This document shows positions 36,202-45,768 of a stretch of DNA of 64,000 nucleotides, in pieces. Below the pieces are notes generated by a model. The model was given only the letters and a program-made list of their open reading frames with translations, did no database searches and was not told the DNA's origin. Position 1 is the stretch's first letter. Each line of letters begins with the position of its first letter. Location of the stretch: contig NZ_JPOS01000082.1 of assembly GCF_000759025.1 (NCBI RefSeq), positions 1 to 64,000 of the forward strand. Reading direction: 5' to 3'. The DNA comes from Phaeodactylibacter xiamenensis (GTDB lineage Bacteria; Bacteroidota; Bacteroidia; Chitinophagales; Saprospiraceae). The position numbers and the translations under genes are program-made.

Positions 36202-37359
36202 ATGAACACCCTCGAAAATATAGCTTCCGTATTTCGCGATACATTCTCTTCACAACCTTTGCTGGTGCAGGGCTGCGGGCGCATCAATATCATTGGTGAG
36301 CACACCGACTACAACGAAGGCTTTGTGCTGCCCGCCTCCATCAACAGATATATTTACTTCGCTATAGCCGAGAACGGGACCAATGAGTGCCATTTTCATG
36401 CGTTGGACATCAATGATTCCTATCAGTTTTCGCTAAGCGATATCAAAAAGTCAGACAAAAGTTGGGCAAATTACCTTATGGGTATTTTGGATCAGCTTCA
36501 GAAGGAAAACATCCTTCTTGAAGGCGTGGATGTTGTTTTTGGCGGCAACCTGCCTATAGGCTCCGGGATGAGCTCTTCCGCAGCACTCGAAGCCGGATTT
36601 GCACTGGGTATTTGCAGCCTGTTTAATCTTCAGAAAAGCCGTCAGGAACTGGCACAGCTTGCCCACCGGTCTTCGAACAATTTTATTGGTATCCCTTCAG
36701 GCATTATGGACCAGTTTGCCAGCTTGCTGGGGCAACGGGGGCAGGCGATCAAGTTGGATTGCCGCTCCCTGCAGTATGAGTATGTACAACTGGACCTTAA
36801 GGACTACGAACTGCTGCTCATCAATACAGGTGTATCGCACGCGCTGGCTAATTCTGCCTACAAAGACCGGGTACGCGAGTGCCGTGAAGGGGCGGAAGCA
36901 GTGGCCCAAAAGTTTGAAGGCATTCAATCCCTGCGCGACGTATCTCTGGAACAGCTGGAGGCCTGCCGGGAAGACATGACGGCTGTCGTTTACCAGCGGT
37001 GCCGCTATGTCATCGAGGAGAACGAACGCCTGCATCAGGCGCTGCACCTGCTGACGAACGGCGAAATGGAAGCCCTCGGTGAGTTGTTACTCGGCACCCA
37101 CGAAGGGTTAAGCAAAGAGTATGAGGTCAGCTGCCGCGAGCTCGACTTTCTGGTGGAGCTGGCAAAAGACCACGAAGGCGTTGCCGGTGCCCGCATGATG
37201 GGCGGAGGTTTTGGCGGCTGCACCCTTAATCTGGTGAAAAAATCAGCTAAGGAGGACTTCCTGAAGTACGCAAAAAAGGAGTACTACCGGGCCTTTTCCG
37301 TACAGGCGGAGCACTACGAGCTCGAAATCGTAGATGGCACTGATATTGTCAGAGGTTAA
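36202..37359 (+). CDS. galK: Galactokinase
   Basis: ATG at 36202, 385 residues, the usual GalK length. GHMP-kinase signatures: GRINIIGEHTDYNEGFVLP (galactose binding), LPIGSGMSSSAALEAGFAL (ATP loop) and GARMMGGGFGGCTLNLV (C-terminal). Converts galactose to galactose-1-phosphate at the entry of the Leloir pathway; the rest of that pathway is not in this window. A PLP decarboxylase gene starts five bases after its stop. An alpha-galactosidase-like GH36 gene elsewhere in the window could supply its substrate. Confidence 0.96.
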   Translation: MNTLENIASVFRDTFSSQPLLVQGCGRINIIGEHTDYNEGFVLPASINRYIYFAIAENGTNECHFHALDINDSYQFSLSDIKKSDKSWANYLMGILDQLQKENILLEGVDVVFGGNLPIGSGMSSSAALEAGFALGICSLFNLQKSRQELAQLAHRSSNNFIGIPSGIMDQFASLLGQRGQAIKLDCRSLQYEYVQLDLKDYELLLINTGVSHALANSAYKDRVRECREGAEAVAQKFEGIQSLRDVSLEQLEACREDMTAVVYQRCRYVIEENERLHQALHLLTNGEMEALGELLLGTHEGLSKEYEVSCRELDFLVELAKDHEGVAGARMMGGGFGGCTLNLVKKSAKEDFLKYAKKEYYRAFSVQAEHYELEIVDGTDIVRG

Positions 37360-37364
37360 AAACT

Positions 37365-38798
37365 ATGATCTCAGGAACAGATATTTTACAGTCGGCCTAC
37401 GACCCGGAAAGGTTCAGGGCCGTAGGGCACGAGCTGATTGATATGCTCGCCGATCATTTAAAATCCGTTCAGGGCCGGGAACAGCAAGCCATTGCTTATT
37501 TGCCTCCGGGAGAGCAAGCCACTTTCTGGCAGGATGATCTGATCAACGGAGCGGGTAGCCCCGCCCATTTTTTTCAGGAAATTTTATCGCGCAGTGTGCA
37601 GGTGCAGCATCCCCGGTATATGGGGCATCAGGTTTGCCCGCCGGCTCCGCTTGCTGCCCTGAGTAGCTTAGTGGACGGGCTGCTCAACAACGGTATGGCT
37701 GTTTACGAAATGGGGATGTCTGCTACCGCTATAGAGCAACAGGTTCTCGCGGTGGTGTCAGGGAGAATGGGCTTCGGCCCGAATGCTGGTGGTGTACTGA
37801 CCTCGGGAGGTACCCTGGCTAATCTGACTGCGCTGCTCGCTGCCAGGGCAGTGAAAAGCAAACGGGCCATATGGACGGAGGGCGGGCATGAGACGCGCCT
37901 TGCCCTTCTGGTATCAGAAGAAGCGCATTATTGCGTAGACCGGGCGGTCCGGATAATGGGCTGGGGTGAAACGGGCATCATCAAAATCCCTGTGGACGAC
38001 CACTACCGCATGCGGCACGAATGCCTGCCTGAGTATCTGGCTCATGCCAAAGAAGAGGGACTGGAAGTTATCGCCGTCGTAGGCAGCGCCTGCTCCACCT
38101 CCACAGGCTCTTTTGATGATCTGAATGCGCTGGCTGATTTTTGCGAGGCGGAAGGGCTTTGGTTGCATGTTGACGGGGCACACGGTGCGGCATTGTCACT
38201 CTCTCCACAGTACAAGGCTGTTGTGGACGGTTTGGAACGCGCAGATTCAGTGGCTATGGACTTTCACAAAATGCTGCTCACACCTGTTTTAGCCACCGCT
38301 TTAATTTTTAAAAACGGGCCGGACAGCTACCGGACGTTTAGTCAGCGGGCACAATACCTCTGGTCCGGACAAACCGAGCAGGAATGGTACAATCTGGCCA
38401 AGCGTACCTTCGAGTGTACCAAGCTGATGATGGGTATGAAGGTACATGCCCTGCTACGTACCTACGGTTTTGAATTGTGGGAAGCTTATCTGGGCAAAGT
38501 CATGCAAAACGGCGCTCTTTTTGCGGACCTGGTCCGTGCCCATCCGGACTTTGAGCTGGCGGTTGAGCCGGCTTGTAATATTGTTTGTTTCCGTTACGTG
38601 AAGCCTGGCGCCGATCTCAATGAACTGAATGCCCGCATCCGGCAGTCCCTGCTGGAGGATGGCCGCTTTTACATTGTGCAGACCCAGCTCAAAACCGGGC
38701 TTTTCCTTCGGGTCACCCTTACCAACCCGCACACTTCGGGTGAAGATATAGAAGCCTTGCTGACGCTGATTGCCAGCAAGGCTCCGGAATTAGGGTGA
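37365..38798 (+). CDS. PLP-dependent group II amino-acid decarboxylase
   Basis: 477 residues. The group II decarboxylase pattern is clear: QVQHPRYMGHQVCPPAP, GVLTSGGTLANLTALLAAR (phosphate-binding), HVDGAHGAALSLS with the cofactor Asp and His, and DFHKMLLTP, where K302 should hold PLP. Aromatic, glutamate and diaminobutyrate decarboxylases share this core, and the sequence does not fix the substrate. It is placed directly after galK, which is not a standard pairing. Confidence 0.9.
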   Translation: MISGTDILQSAYDPERFRAVGHELIDMLADHLKSVQGREQQAIAYLPPGEQATFWQDDLINGAGSPAHFFQEILSRSVQVQHPRYMGHQVCPPAPLAALSSLVDGLLNNGMAVYEMGMSATAIEQQVLAVVSGRMGFGPNAGGVLTSGGTLANLTALLAARAVKSKRAIWTEGGHETRLALLVSEEAHYCVDRAVRIMGWGETGIIKIPVDDHYRMRHECLPEYLAHAKEEGLEVIAVVGSACSTSTGSFDDLNALADFCEAEGLWLHVDGAHGAALSLSPQYKAVVDGLERADSVAMDFHKMLLTPVLATALIFKNGPDSYRTFSQRAQYLWSGQTEQEWYNLAKRTFECTKLMMGMKVHALLRTYGFELWEAYLGKVMQNGALFADLVRAHPDFELAVEPACNIVCFRYVKPGADLNELNARIRQSLLEDGRFYIVQTQLKTGLFLRVTLTNPHTSGEDIEALLTLIASKAPELG

Positions 38799-38840
38799 CA
38801 ACCCACCGCTTTGGGGCGGTCTTCGCTCTTTTAGGCTGGT

Positions 38841-39830
38841 TTAGAAAGTCGGATGAGCAGGCTTGTTGCCCAGCACCTCCTCAATGCGGTTCAGCACTTC
38901 CTCACTCAGCTGGGAGACCAGTTCCAGAGCATCAATATTCTCTTCCAGGTGGTTGACTTTTGAGCCACCGAGTATTACAGTGCTTACATTGGGGTTGGTC
39001 AGGCACCATGCAATAGCGAGTTTAGGCATAGAGGTGCCCAGATCATTAGCGATTTTACTGAGTTTCCGGACTTTTTCCAGACGCTCCTCAGTCAGGCTAA
39101 GGTCTTTGAGCCACTCAAGGCCTTCCATGCCCAGACGGGTGCCTTCCGGAAATTTATCCAGGTACTTGCCGGTCAGCACACCGGAAGCGAGGGGAGACCA
39201 AATAGTGGTACCTAACCCTACGGTTTTGTAAATCTGACTGAATTCCACCTCTACTTTCTCCCTGTGAAACATATTGTATTGCGGCTGCTCCATCGTCGGC
39301 CCGATGAGGTTGAGGCGTTGTGCGACCATGTGAGCTTCCATGATTTCCTGAGCAGACCACTCAGAAGTACCCCAGTACAGGATTTTTCCCTGCTGAATGA
39401 GGTGGTTCATAGCCCAGACGGTTTCTTCAATGGGCGTATTCTTATCCGGGCGGTGGCAGAAAAACAGGTCGAGATAGTCGACTTGCAATCGCTTCAGGGC
39501 AGCATGGCAGGCTTCGAAGATATGCTTTCGGCTAAGCCCGGTCTGATTGGGCTTCTGGCCGCCATCCCCGAAGAACACTTTACTGGAAACGATGTAGGAG
39601 CTGCGGTCCCAGTTTTGCTTAGCGAGGATGTTGCCCATCACAATTTCGGACTTGCCCTGAGCGTAAGCCTCTGCATTATCGAAGAAGTTGACGCCCCTTT
39701 CATAGGCCGCTACCATGAGCGATTCTGCTGTCTCATCACTGATTTGCTTGCCAAAAGTAAGCCAGGAGCCCAGCGAAAGTGCGCTCACTTGTAGTCCGGA
39801 TTTTCCGAGCCGGCGGTATTGCATTTCCAT
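38841..39830 (-). CDS. Aldo/keto reductase, Kv-beta-like
   Basis: 329 residues starting MEMQYRRLGKSGLQVSALSL. Catalytic tetrad residues are seen: FFDNAEAYAQGKSE (D and Y), VSSKVFFG (K) and LFFCHRPDKNTP (H). The GTSEWSAQEIMEAH, YNMFHRE, SPLASGVLTGKY and GGSKVNHLEENIDAL stretches are those of the potassium-channel beta-subunit-like subgroup. NADPH-dependent reduction of aldehydes. It converges on the decarboxylase gene; between them a short GC hairpin (about 38806-38824) may stop transcription. Confidence 0.93.
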   Translation of the reverse strand: MEMQYRRLGKSGLQVSALSLGSWLTFGKQISDETAESLMVAAYERGVNFFDNAEAYAQGKSEIVMGNILAKQNWDRSSYIVSSKVFFGDGGQKPNQTGLSRKHIFEACHAALKRLQVDYLDLFFCHRPDKNTPIEETVWAMNHLIQQGKILYWGTSEWSAQEIMEAHMVAQRLNLIGPTMEQPQYNMFHREKVEVEFSQIYKTVGLGTTIWSPLASGVLTGKYLDKFPEGTRLGMEGLEWLKDLSLTEERLEKVRKLSKIANDLGTSMPKLAIAWCLTNPNVSTVILGGSKVNHLEENIDALELVSQLSEEVLNRIEEVLGNKPAHPTF

Positions 39831-39900
39831 AGATTGTATTTGGTTGGTTATTCTTCCAAAGCAACCCGTGCCGGAAAGGGATTGTTTAGGAGGGCGCCAC

Positions 39901-40599
39901 CTAAAACTTCACAGCCGTTCTAATCCCAACGGAGTAGAGATTGCGATTATACTGTTCAAGCGGATCATTGAGCAGCCCGCTGAGCCAAAACTGAAAGGTC
40001 GGCTGAATCATAGTGGTGAAACCATCGAAGTGGTGCTCCCAGCCGAGCCCGGAAATAAAGCTGTAGCCCAGCCCGGAGAAGTTATCGCCTTCTGGCTTCT
40101 CTGTTACCTGTTCTGAGATATCATCGGTATAGTAAGTGATGCGCTCCCGGTTCGCAATATTGACCGCCATGGAAATTCCCATGGAGAAGAGAAAGTCGTT
40201 TTTATCGTCCAGTGTTTGGTAGAAGAGGAGTTCAGCGGGGATTTCAATAAAGTAGTGGACGTAGTTGGTGCGCTGATCTTCGGCACCATCCGGGATGTCA
40301 TCGCGCAGGTCAACTTCTGTACGCCGGGTTTGGTAACCGCTTTCCACAAAGTAGGCACCGGTTTTGAACGCAATGCGTTCGCTGCGCCACTGCGCCATCA
40401 AGCCCGCAGAAAAGGAAAACCGGGATACTTCGAGGTTCTCCAGGCGTTGCGTCTCAGCCGGGTCTACATCGTTGAGTTGGGCGACGAGCCTGCGGTGGCT
40501 GATATTCGGGAACAGCTCCACACCAACTTTGAGCTCTGATTGTGCGAAAAGGCTGCCGAAGAGGCAACAGGCGACCAGAAGCAATCCGATTCTCTGCAT
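39901..40599 (-). CDS. PorT-like outer-membrane beta-barrel protein
   Basis: ATG at 40599 gives signal peptide MQRIGLLLVACCLFGSLFAQ (232 residues); a TTG two codons earlier is less likely. Sequence alternates amphipathic strands (SRFSFSAGLMAQWRSERIAF, NYVHYFIEIPAELLFYQ, FISGLGWEHHF) and ends SVGIRTAVKF, as in PorT/OMP_b-brl_2 family barrels. Role unknown; some relatives assist type IX secretion. Downstream of the patatin gene in the same direction. Confidence 0.8.
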   Translation of the reverse strand: MQRIGLLLVACCLFGSLFAQSELKVGVELFPNISHRRLVAQLNDVDPAETQRLENLEVSRFSFSAGLMAQWRSERIAFKTGAYFVESGYQTRRTEVDLRDDIPDGAEDQRTNYVHYFIEIPAELLFYQTLDDKNDFLFSMGISMAVNIANRERITYYTDDISEQVTEKPEGDNFSGLGYSFISGLGWEHHFDGFTTMIQPTFQFWLSGLLNDPLEQYNRNLYSVGIRTAVKF

Positions 40600-40635
40600 A
40601 AACAACTTTTATGGAAAAACTCAATTCTCCCGGGA

Positions 40636-42486
40636 TTATTGCCCGTCACGGTCCAGAAGGTTGCGTTTTTGAAAATCGGTTAGGATGGTCTTCAGCACTG
40701 CATTGGTGGCCCGGTTGGCAGCGATGCCCGCACCCCATTGTTTCCAAACGCCCTTCAATACCCAGGTAATGAAGCTACCGAACAGGCTGGGCTTTACCGA
40801 TTTGTGATTGTGGTGTTGCAGGATTTGGTGTACCTCTGCCTTCAATTTTTCCTGCTCAGGTATAGGCTCCGGCTTTTCGTATTTATCAGCATTTAGGAAG
40901 ACCTCACGCAGGCGGTGGCGGATATTGCCCTCAATGCTGAGTAGCTCAGAGGGCTTGAGGCGCTGACGTTTCGGTAGTGGAATCTCCGGGTTGTCCGCTT
41001 TTTGGCGGTCAAAGTTCATATCTGGTACAATGGGGTATCCATCTACGGATTCGCTGTAGAACCGCTTGTGGCGCTCATCGCTTGCATCCCAGTCCCGGAA
41101 GACGCTATCCCGCTCAGCTGCCTTAGAGGTAGGGATGCAGAAGTAATTGCGCAGAAAACTCTGGCAGTTGCGGCGGCCCAGCTCAAAATCATGTTCGCGG
41201 AAGCCCCGGCTGAAAAATCCGCCGAAACCATCAAGCGAACCACAGGAAATGGGGTAGGGGTCCTTCTGATCACCTTCCCGGCGGGAAGGGAATATCATGC
41301 GCAGGGTATGGTCAGAAGACAAACCGCCGACCAGGTCGCTTTCTTTCATCATGGCCTGCCCCCGGATTGCGCCCAGGACTTTAGGGACCAGCTCAATCAG
41401 CTTTGGGGTTTCCTCCCGGTCCTGCTGAGTTTCCCCTTCAAAGTTGGGGAAAGGGTCAATCATGAGTACGGCATAATTCTGACCTGGGTCGTCCTTGCTT
41501 TTTTCTTCGAGTGCCCGGATCACCTCACCGAAAGGTTCATTGTTCACCGTGCCACCATCAACGGCGTAAAAGTCAAAAGTGTCTTCTTCAATTTCAATGC
41601 GCAGCCCCTGCGTAGGCAGCTCCCCCTCCTCGTGCCGCTTGGGCGAAAACATGCGGTCTACCATCGCTTTGATATAGGGAGTTTGGGTATTGGTGAGGTG
41701 CCGTGGGGCCAGGCCAAGTGGGAAAGCCCCCGTAGCTTTGGCACACTGCAGGAGCGTTTCCCGGTCTAGTGCCTCTTCAGGGTTAAAAGGTAGGGTGTGG
41801 TCGTAGTGCTGTGTTCCGGCTGTATTGACTTTAAAATGTGCAATACCTTTATGTAGGTACATACGGTGGGCCGGCTTGGGCGGTTCGCTAAATGCTCTTT
41901 CCTTTTTTACTTCATCGAAGAAGTTCACAGCCAAAGGAATTCCCCTAAGGCTGGTAATGGTAAGGATAATCTCCAAATCCTGTGCAATGTAATCTGGCAG
42001 CTTTGTGATCCTTTTGAGCTCGGCAGCACGGTCAGCGATTTGATCGATAGGCTGGGAGTTGAGCAGGGAAATGACCCCGCCGTGTTCTTCAATGTCCCCG
42101 GTTTGAAGCATTTGCAGGAGCGTAGACATTTTGCCGTCTCCCTTATCGTTGAGGTTGACCCAGGCTTCGTACAGTTTGTTCTGCTCTTTATTCGGGTTGT
42201 CGTCGTTGATGGGGCGCAGCCCTTCGAAAAGGCCAAGCGCAGTGATTGCTGCTGTCATCCCTCCGGCAGAAGAGCCGCCCATGACCTCAATAACCACATC
42301 GTGCATTGGGACGCTGTGGTCATACTCGGGGTGGTCTTTTCCTAATTGTTTGTTACGCTCCTTGGCGCCTTCCCATTTGGACAGGGTTTCGAGTAAATAG
42401 TCGATGACACCGGCTGTGTAGGCACCTGCGGAGACTGCCCCCGCCATTGCAATTCCGATTTTGAAGACTTTCTGTTGTTCAGCCAT
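40636..42486 (-). CDS. Patatin-like phospholipase
   Basis: 616 residues, no signal peptide. Catalytic dyad: GGSSAGGM at 70-77 (G-x-S-x-G with Ser73) and AVDGGTVNNEPF (Asp near 315, the D-G-G motif). The N-terminal GIAMAGAVSAGAYTAGVIDY is the oxyanion-type glycine stretch of the family. It is much longer than simple patatins, with an N-terminal insertion and a C-terminal region (about 450-610) without recognised domains. Likely cytoplasmic or membrane-associated acyl hydrolase. A strong hairpin (GGCGGGTC at 42508-42515, GACCCGCC at 42519-42526) lies just upstream. Confidence 0.88.
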   Translation of the reverse strand: MAEQQKVFKIGIAMAGAVSAGAYTAGVIDYLLETLSKWEGAKERNKQLGKDHPEYDHSVPMHDVVIEVMGGSSAGGMTAAITALGLFEGLRPINDDNPNKEQNKLYEAWVNLNDKGDGKMSTLLQMLQTGDIEEHGGVISLLNSQPIDQIADRAAELKRITKLPDYIAQDLEIILTITSLRGIPLAVNFFDEVKKERAFSEPPKPAHRMYLHKGIAHFKVNTAGTQHYDHTLPFNPEEALDRETLLQCAKATGAFPLGLAPRHLTNTQTPYIKAMVDRMFSPKRHEEGELPTQGLRIEIEEDTFDFYAVDGGTVNNEPFGEVIRALEEKSKDDPGQNYAVLMIDPFPNFEGETQQDREETPKLIELVPKVLGAIRGQAMMKESDLVGGLSSDHTLRMIFPSRREGDQKDPYPISCGSLDGFGGFFSRGFREHDFELGRRNCQSFLRNYFCIPTSKAAERDSVFRDWDASDERHKRFYSESVDGYPIVPDMNFDRQKADNPEIPLPKRQRLKPSELLSIEGNIRHRLREVFLNADKYEKPEPIPEQEKLKAEVHQILQHHNHKSVKPSLFGSFITWVLKGVWKQWGAGIAANRATNAVLKTILTDFQKRNLLDRDGQ

Positions 42487-42507
42487 GATCGTATTTGAGG
42501 TTTAGGC

Positions 42508-42526
42508 GGCGGGTCAACGACCCGCC
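42508..42526. repeat. 8-bp GC-rich hairpin between MltG and patatin genes
   Basis: GGCGGGTC pairs with GACCCGCC around a three-base loop. There is no T-run on either strand, so an attenuator or 5'-UTR structure for the patatin gene is more likely than a terminator. Confidence 0.6.
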
Positions 42527-42566
42527 TCACCAAAGCTAGGGCTTTTTTGTAAATGCAGCAACCGAA

Positions 42567-43601
42567 TTATCGAAGGCCCCGCTTTCGCAGGTTTTCCCGG
42601 TAGATAGCGGCATTGCGGTTGTGTGCCGATAGAGTCCGGGCAAAGGAATGAAGGCCGGATCCATCACCTTTGGCACAGAAGTAAAGGTATTCGTGGCCTT
42701 CGGCATTAAGCACCGCATCAATACTCGAAATGGACGCCATGGAAATGGGCCCGGGAGGCAGCCCTGCGTACAGGTAGGTGTTGTATGGCGAGTCAAATTT
42801 GGTGTGGTAGTCGGTTACCCTGGGCGTACTAAAATCGCGCCGTGCAAAAACGGCAGTGGGGTCTGCCTGTAGGGGCATTCCGATGCGCAGGCGGTTGAGG
42901 TATACACCAGCCATTCGGGGTTTTTCGGAACTGACCAGGGTTTCGCGCTCTACGATGGAAGCCAGAGTGTACACCTCGGCGGGCGTCATTTCCTTTTTGG
43001 CTGCTTTCGCCTGTCGGTCCTTTTGTTTCCAAAAGCGGTCATGTTCTTTAATCATGCGGTCCATAAAGGCTTCCGGCACAGTATTCCAGTAGAATTCATA
43101 GGTATTGGGGATGAACAGGCTCATCAGTGTTTCCGGAGTATAGCCGATGGAGTCGAGGTAGACTTCGTTTTGCATCAGATTCAAGAAAGCCAGGGAGTCC
43201 TGCTCTAAAAAACCGGCAACTTTCCCAGCCACCTCTTCAATGAGCCGCTCGTTGTGCAGCACGACATTTACTGGAGCTTGAGGCCCATTGCGCAAATGCC
43301 GGATGAGCTCAATATGGTTCCAGCCGGGCTGCAGTTCGAACCGTCCGGGGCGCATGGGGTCGCGCTCGTAGGCCATGCGGTCTGCCAGTACCCGGAACAC
43401 CTGCTCATCCTGAATGAAATCATGAGCTTTCAGCAAAGTGACAACTTCCTCAAAAGTAGAGGGGGTGGGGATTTTTACGATGTAACTGCCGAGCCCCTCC
43501 GGCACAGCGACTTTCGCCAGAAAGGCATTGTAAAGATACAGCCCCGTTCCTATGATGGCTACTGTCAGGAGCAGCAGCGTGGTCTTCACAGCTCTTTTCA
43601 T
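42567..43601 (-). CDS. mltG: Endolytic transglycosylase MltG
   Basis: 344 residues with one N-terminal transmembrane helix (about 7-26), then a LysM-like region and the YceG/MltG domain. The catalytic Glu is E218 in YTLASIVERET, followed by GVYLNRLRIGMPLQADPTA, SPYNTYLYAGLPPGPI and YLYFCAKGDGSGLHSFARTL. It cuts nascent peptidoglycan strands and sets their length. Length and motifs are standard. PanB lies just upstream in the same direction. Confidence 0.95.
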   Translation of the reverse strand: MKRAVKTTLLLLTVAIIGTGLYLYNAFLAKVAVPEGLGSYIVKIPTPSTFEEVVTLLKAHDFIQDEQVFRVLADRMAYERDPMRPGRFELQPGWNHIELIRHLRNGPQAPVNVVLHNERLIEEVAGKVAGFLEQDSLAFLNLMQNEVYLDSIGYTPETLMSLFIPNTYEFYWNTVPEAFMDRMIKEHDRFWKQKDRQAKAAKKEMTPAEVYTLASIVERETLVSSEKPRMAGVYLNRLRIGMPLQADPTAVFARRDFSTPRVTDYHTKFDSPYNTYLYAGLPPGPISMASISSIDAVLNAEGHEYLYFCAKGDGSGLHSFARTLSAHNRNAAIYRENLRKRGLR

Positions 43602-43635
43602 AGTGTTCGTCTTTTAATATTGGCCCGTTCCTCTT

Positions 43636-44451
43636 CTAATATTGCTCTTTTTCATTAGGGAAATTCCCAGAGCGTATATCATCGCCATACTGCTCAGCCG
43701 CGCGTTTGATCTCATCAAACAGGTTGAGGTAACGCCTAAGAAAACGCGGCTTAAAGTCTTTAGTGATGCCCAGCAGGTCATGGGAGACCAGGACCTGTCC
43801 GCTAACATCAGGGCCGGCACCAATGCCAATGGTTGGGATATCGATGCTTTCTGTTACCCGCTTTGCGAGCTTTGCCGGGATTTTCTCGAGCACAATAGCG
43901 AAGCAGCCCAGTTCCTGCAACAACTTCGCGTCTTCTATAAGCTTATTAGCTTCGGCTTCTTCCTTGGCCCGCACGGTGTAGGTGCCAAATTTGTAGATTG
44001 ACTGCGGGGTAAGCCCAAGGTGCCCCATCACCGGCACTCCAGCCGACAGAATACGTTTGATGGATTCCTGGATTTCGGCACCCCCTTCCAGCTTGACTGC
44101 GTGAGCACCGGATTCCTTCATGATTCGGATGGTGGATTCCAGCGCAATGCGGGAATTGCCCTGATAGGAACCAAAGGGAAGGTCTACGACTACCAGCGCA
44201 CGTTTGACCGCCCGGACCACTGAAGAGGCATGGTAGATCATTTGATCGAGTGTAATGGGAAGGGTCGTTTCGTGCCCAGCCATAACGTTGGAAGCCGAGT
44301 CGCCCACCAGCAATACATCGATATTTGCTGCATCAAGGATGCGGGCCATTGAAAAATCATAGGCGGTGAGCATAGTGATTTTCTCATCCCGCTCTTTCAT
44401 TTCCTGAATGACGTGAGTGGTCATTCGTTTGATATCTTTATTAACGGACAT
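43636..44451 (-). CDS. panB: Ketopantoate hydroxymethyltransferase PanB
   Basis: ATG at 44451 (271 residues) fits the family; a GTG at 44475 would add eight. Motifs: [38 protein letters not shown] (Mg-binding), [37 protein letters not shown]-type segment [10 protein letters not shown] and [20 protein letters not shown]. First step of pantothenate synthesis from 2-oxoisovalerate and methylene-THF. The residues needed are all present. Confidence 0.97.
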   Translation of the reverse strand: MSVNKDIKRMTTHVIQEMKERDEKITMLTAYDFSMARILDAANIDVLLVGDSASNVMAGHETTLPITLDQMIYHASSVVRAVKRALVVVDLPFGSYQGNSRIALESTIRIMKESGAHAVKLEGGAEIQESIKRILSAGVPVMGHLGLTPQSIYKFGTYTVRAKEEAEANKLIEDAKLLQELGCFAIVLEKIPAKLAKRVTESIDIPTIGIGAGPDVSGQVLVSHDLLGITKDFKPRFLRRYLNLFDEIKRAAEQYGDDIRSGNFPNEKEQY

Positions 44452-44655
44452 GCGTTCCAGTTTTTTTGGAGCCACAATATAGGCTCAATTCCGTTTGACA
44501 AACAAATATTGAGCTGCCTTTGGTTGAATATGGCGAGAGTCAGCAAAAAACAATTCCGTCTTTTAAACGTCAATGCCCGTTTTCATCGTTTGTGAATTTG
44601 GAGGTATTTAGATTACCTTTGCCATGCTTTACAGATTACTGCATAATAGTTGAGA

Positions 44656-45666
44656 ATGAAATTAATTAAGCCTTTTGTTCTACTGCTGATTTTGGTTATG
44701 GGTTGGAGCGCATGTTCCACCGAAGTGAACCTTGAAGCAGAATGGAAAGACATTCCTATCGTATATGGCTTCCTGAATATTCAGGATACAGCTCATTATA
44801 TCCGTATACAAAAAGCTTTTCTGGAGCCGGGTGGAGACGCCCTTCAGATCGCTCAGGTGAGTGACTCGCTTTACTACGATGAGGTTAATGTCGTGCTTGA
44901 AAACCGGACGCAGGGTACCTCTTTCGTGCTGCAGCGCGTCAATGGAGAAGATGAAGGCTACTTCAAGGAGGAGGGGCTGTTTGCCAACTCTCCAAACATC
45001 CTGTACAAACTTGATGCAGAAGAGGCCGGTCTGGAAGGCGGTGATGAGGTGTCGATCCGTGTGGAAAGGGGGGATGAGTTGCCGCCGGCTACCGCTGAGA
45101 CCATTATTCTGAATGAAATAGACTCCGTAGCGACCTCTCCATCAAACACCATCAACCGCTGGCGCTATAATCAAATGCTTGCTGTAGCCTGGAGCCCCGG
45201 GCCAGAGGCACAGATTTTTGATGTCCGTTTTATTATCCACTACCGGGAAGTTACGCCCGGTCAGGGGCAGGACCCGGTAGAAAAAACGCTGGAGTGGGTC
45301 GTCAATAAATCTATACTTCGGCAGGATTCTGATAGTCAGCGGGAAAAAGTGGACATACCCGGGCAGGGCTTTTACTCCTTCCTTGGCGCTTCTATCCCGC
45401 CTAGTGAGGGTGAGATTCGATTGTTCGACTATATCGACATCATCATTACAGGAGCCGGAGAAGAATTTAGAGACCTTGTGTTAGTGGAACAGGCGAATAC
45501 CGGTATTACATCGGCGCAAAATATACCCGTTTACACTAATATTGAAGAAGGGCTGGGTGTATTCACCTCACGTTTTCAGCTTGTTCGCCGCGGTATCCGA
45601 ATCGGCAATGAAGCCCGGGATAGCCTTCAGAACGGCATCTTTACCAAAGACATTAATTTCAATTAG
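44656..45666 (+). CDS. DUF4249-like lipoprotein
   Basis: ATG at 44656 (336 residues) with a lipoprotein signal MKLIKPFVLLLILVMGWSAC. The body is all-beta, with IPIVYGFLNIQDTAHYIRIQ near the start and a tail YTNIEEGLGVFTSRFQ that is like DUF4249 proteins (N-I-x-x-G-x-G-x-F). DUF4249 genes often lie next to TonB-dependent receptors; none is next to this one here. Function unknown; likely outer-membrane surface or periplasmic. Confidence 0.65.
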   Translation: MKLIKPFVLLLILVMGWSACSTEVNLEAEWKDIPIVYGFLNIQDTAHYIRIQKAFLEPGGDALQIAQVSDSLYYDEVNVVLENRTQGTSFVLQRVNGEDEGYFKEEGLFANSPNILYKLDAEEAGLEGGDEVSIRVERGDELPPATAETIILNEIDSVATSPSNTINRWRYNQMLAVAWSPGPEAQIFDVRFIIHYREVTPGQGQDPVEKTLEWVVNKSILRQDSDSQREKVDIPGQGFYSFLGASIPPSEGEIRLFDYIDIIITGAGEEFRDLVLVEQANTGITSAQNIPVYTNIEEGLGVFTSRFQLVRRGIRIGNEARDSLQNGIFTKDINFN

Positions 45667-45704
45667 CCAAACCTGCTCTGGCAAATAAGTATCGCGCAGT
45701 AACG

Positions 45705-45766
45705 TTTTGGTTTTTGGGCTGATCAATGGGTGATAATCCCATTAGTTAATCTCCCAAAAACCAAAA
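45705..45766 (+). promoter_or_regulatory. Two-tier hairpin ending two bases before an ATG
   Basis: TTTTGGTTTTTGGG (45705-45718) is the exact reverse complement of 45753-45766; inside, AATGGG (45725-45730) pairs with CCCATT (45738-45743). The structure ends two bases before the start codon at 45769, so it would enclose the ribosome entry region. It could be a terminator for the upstream gene, or an RNA switch controlling the next gene. Confidence 0.6.
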
Positions 45767-45768
45767 CC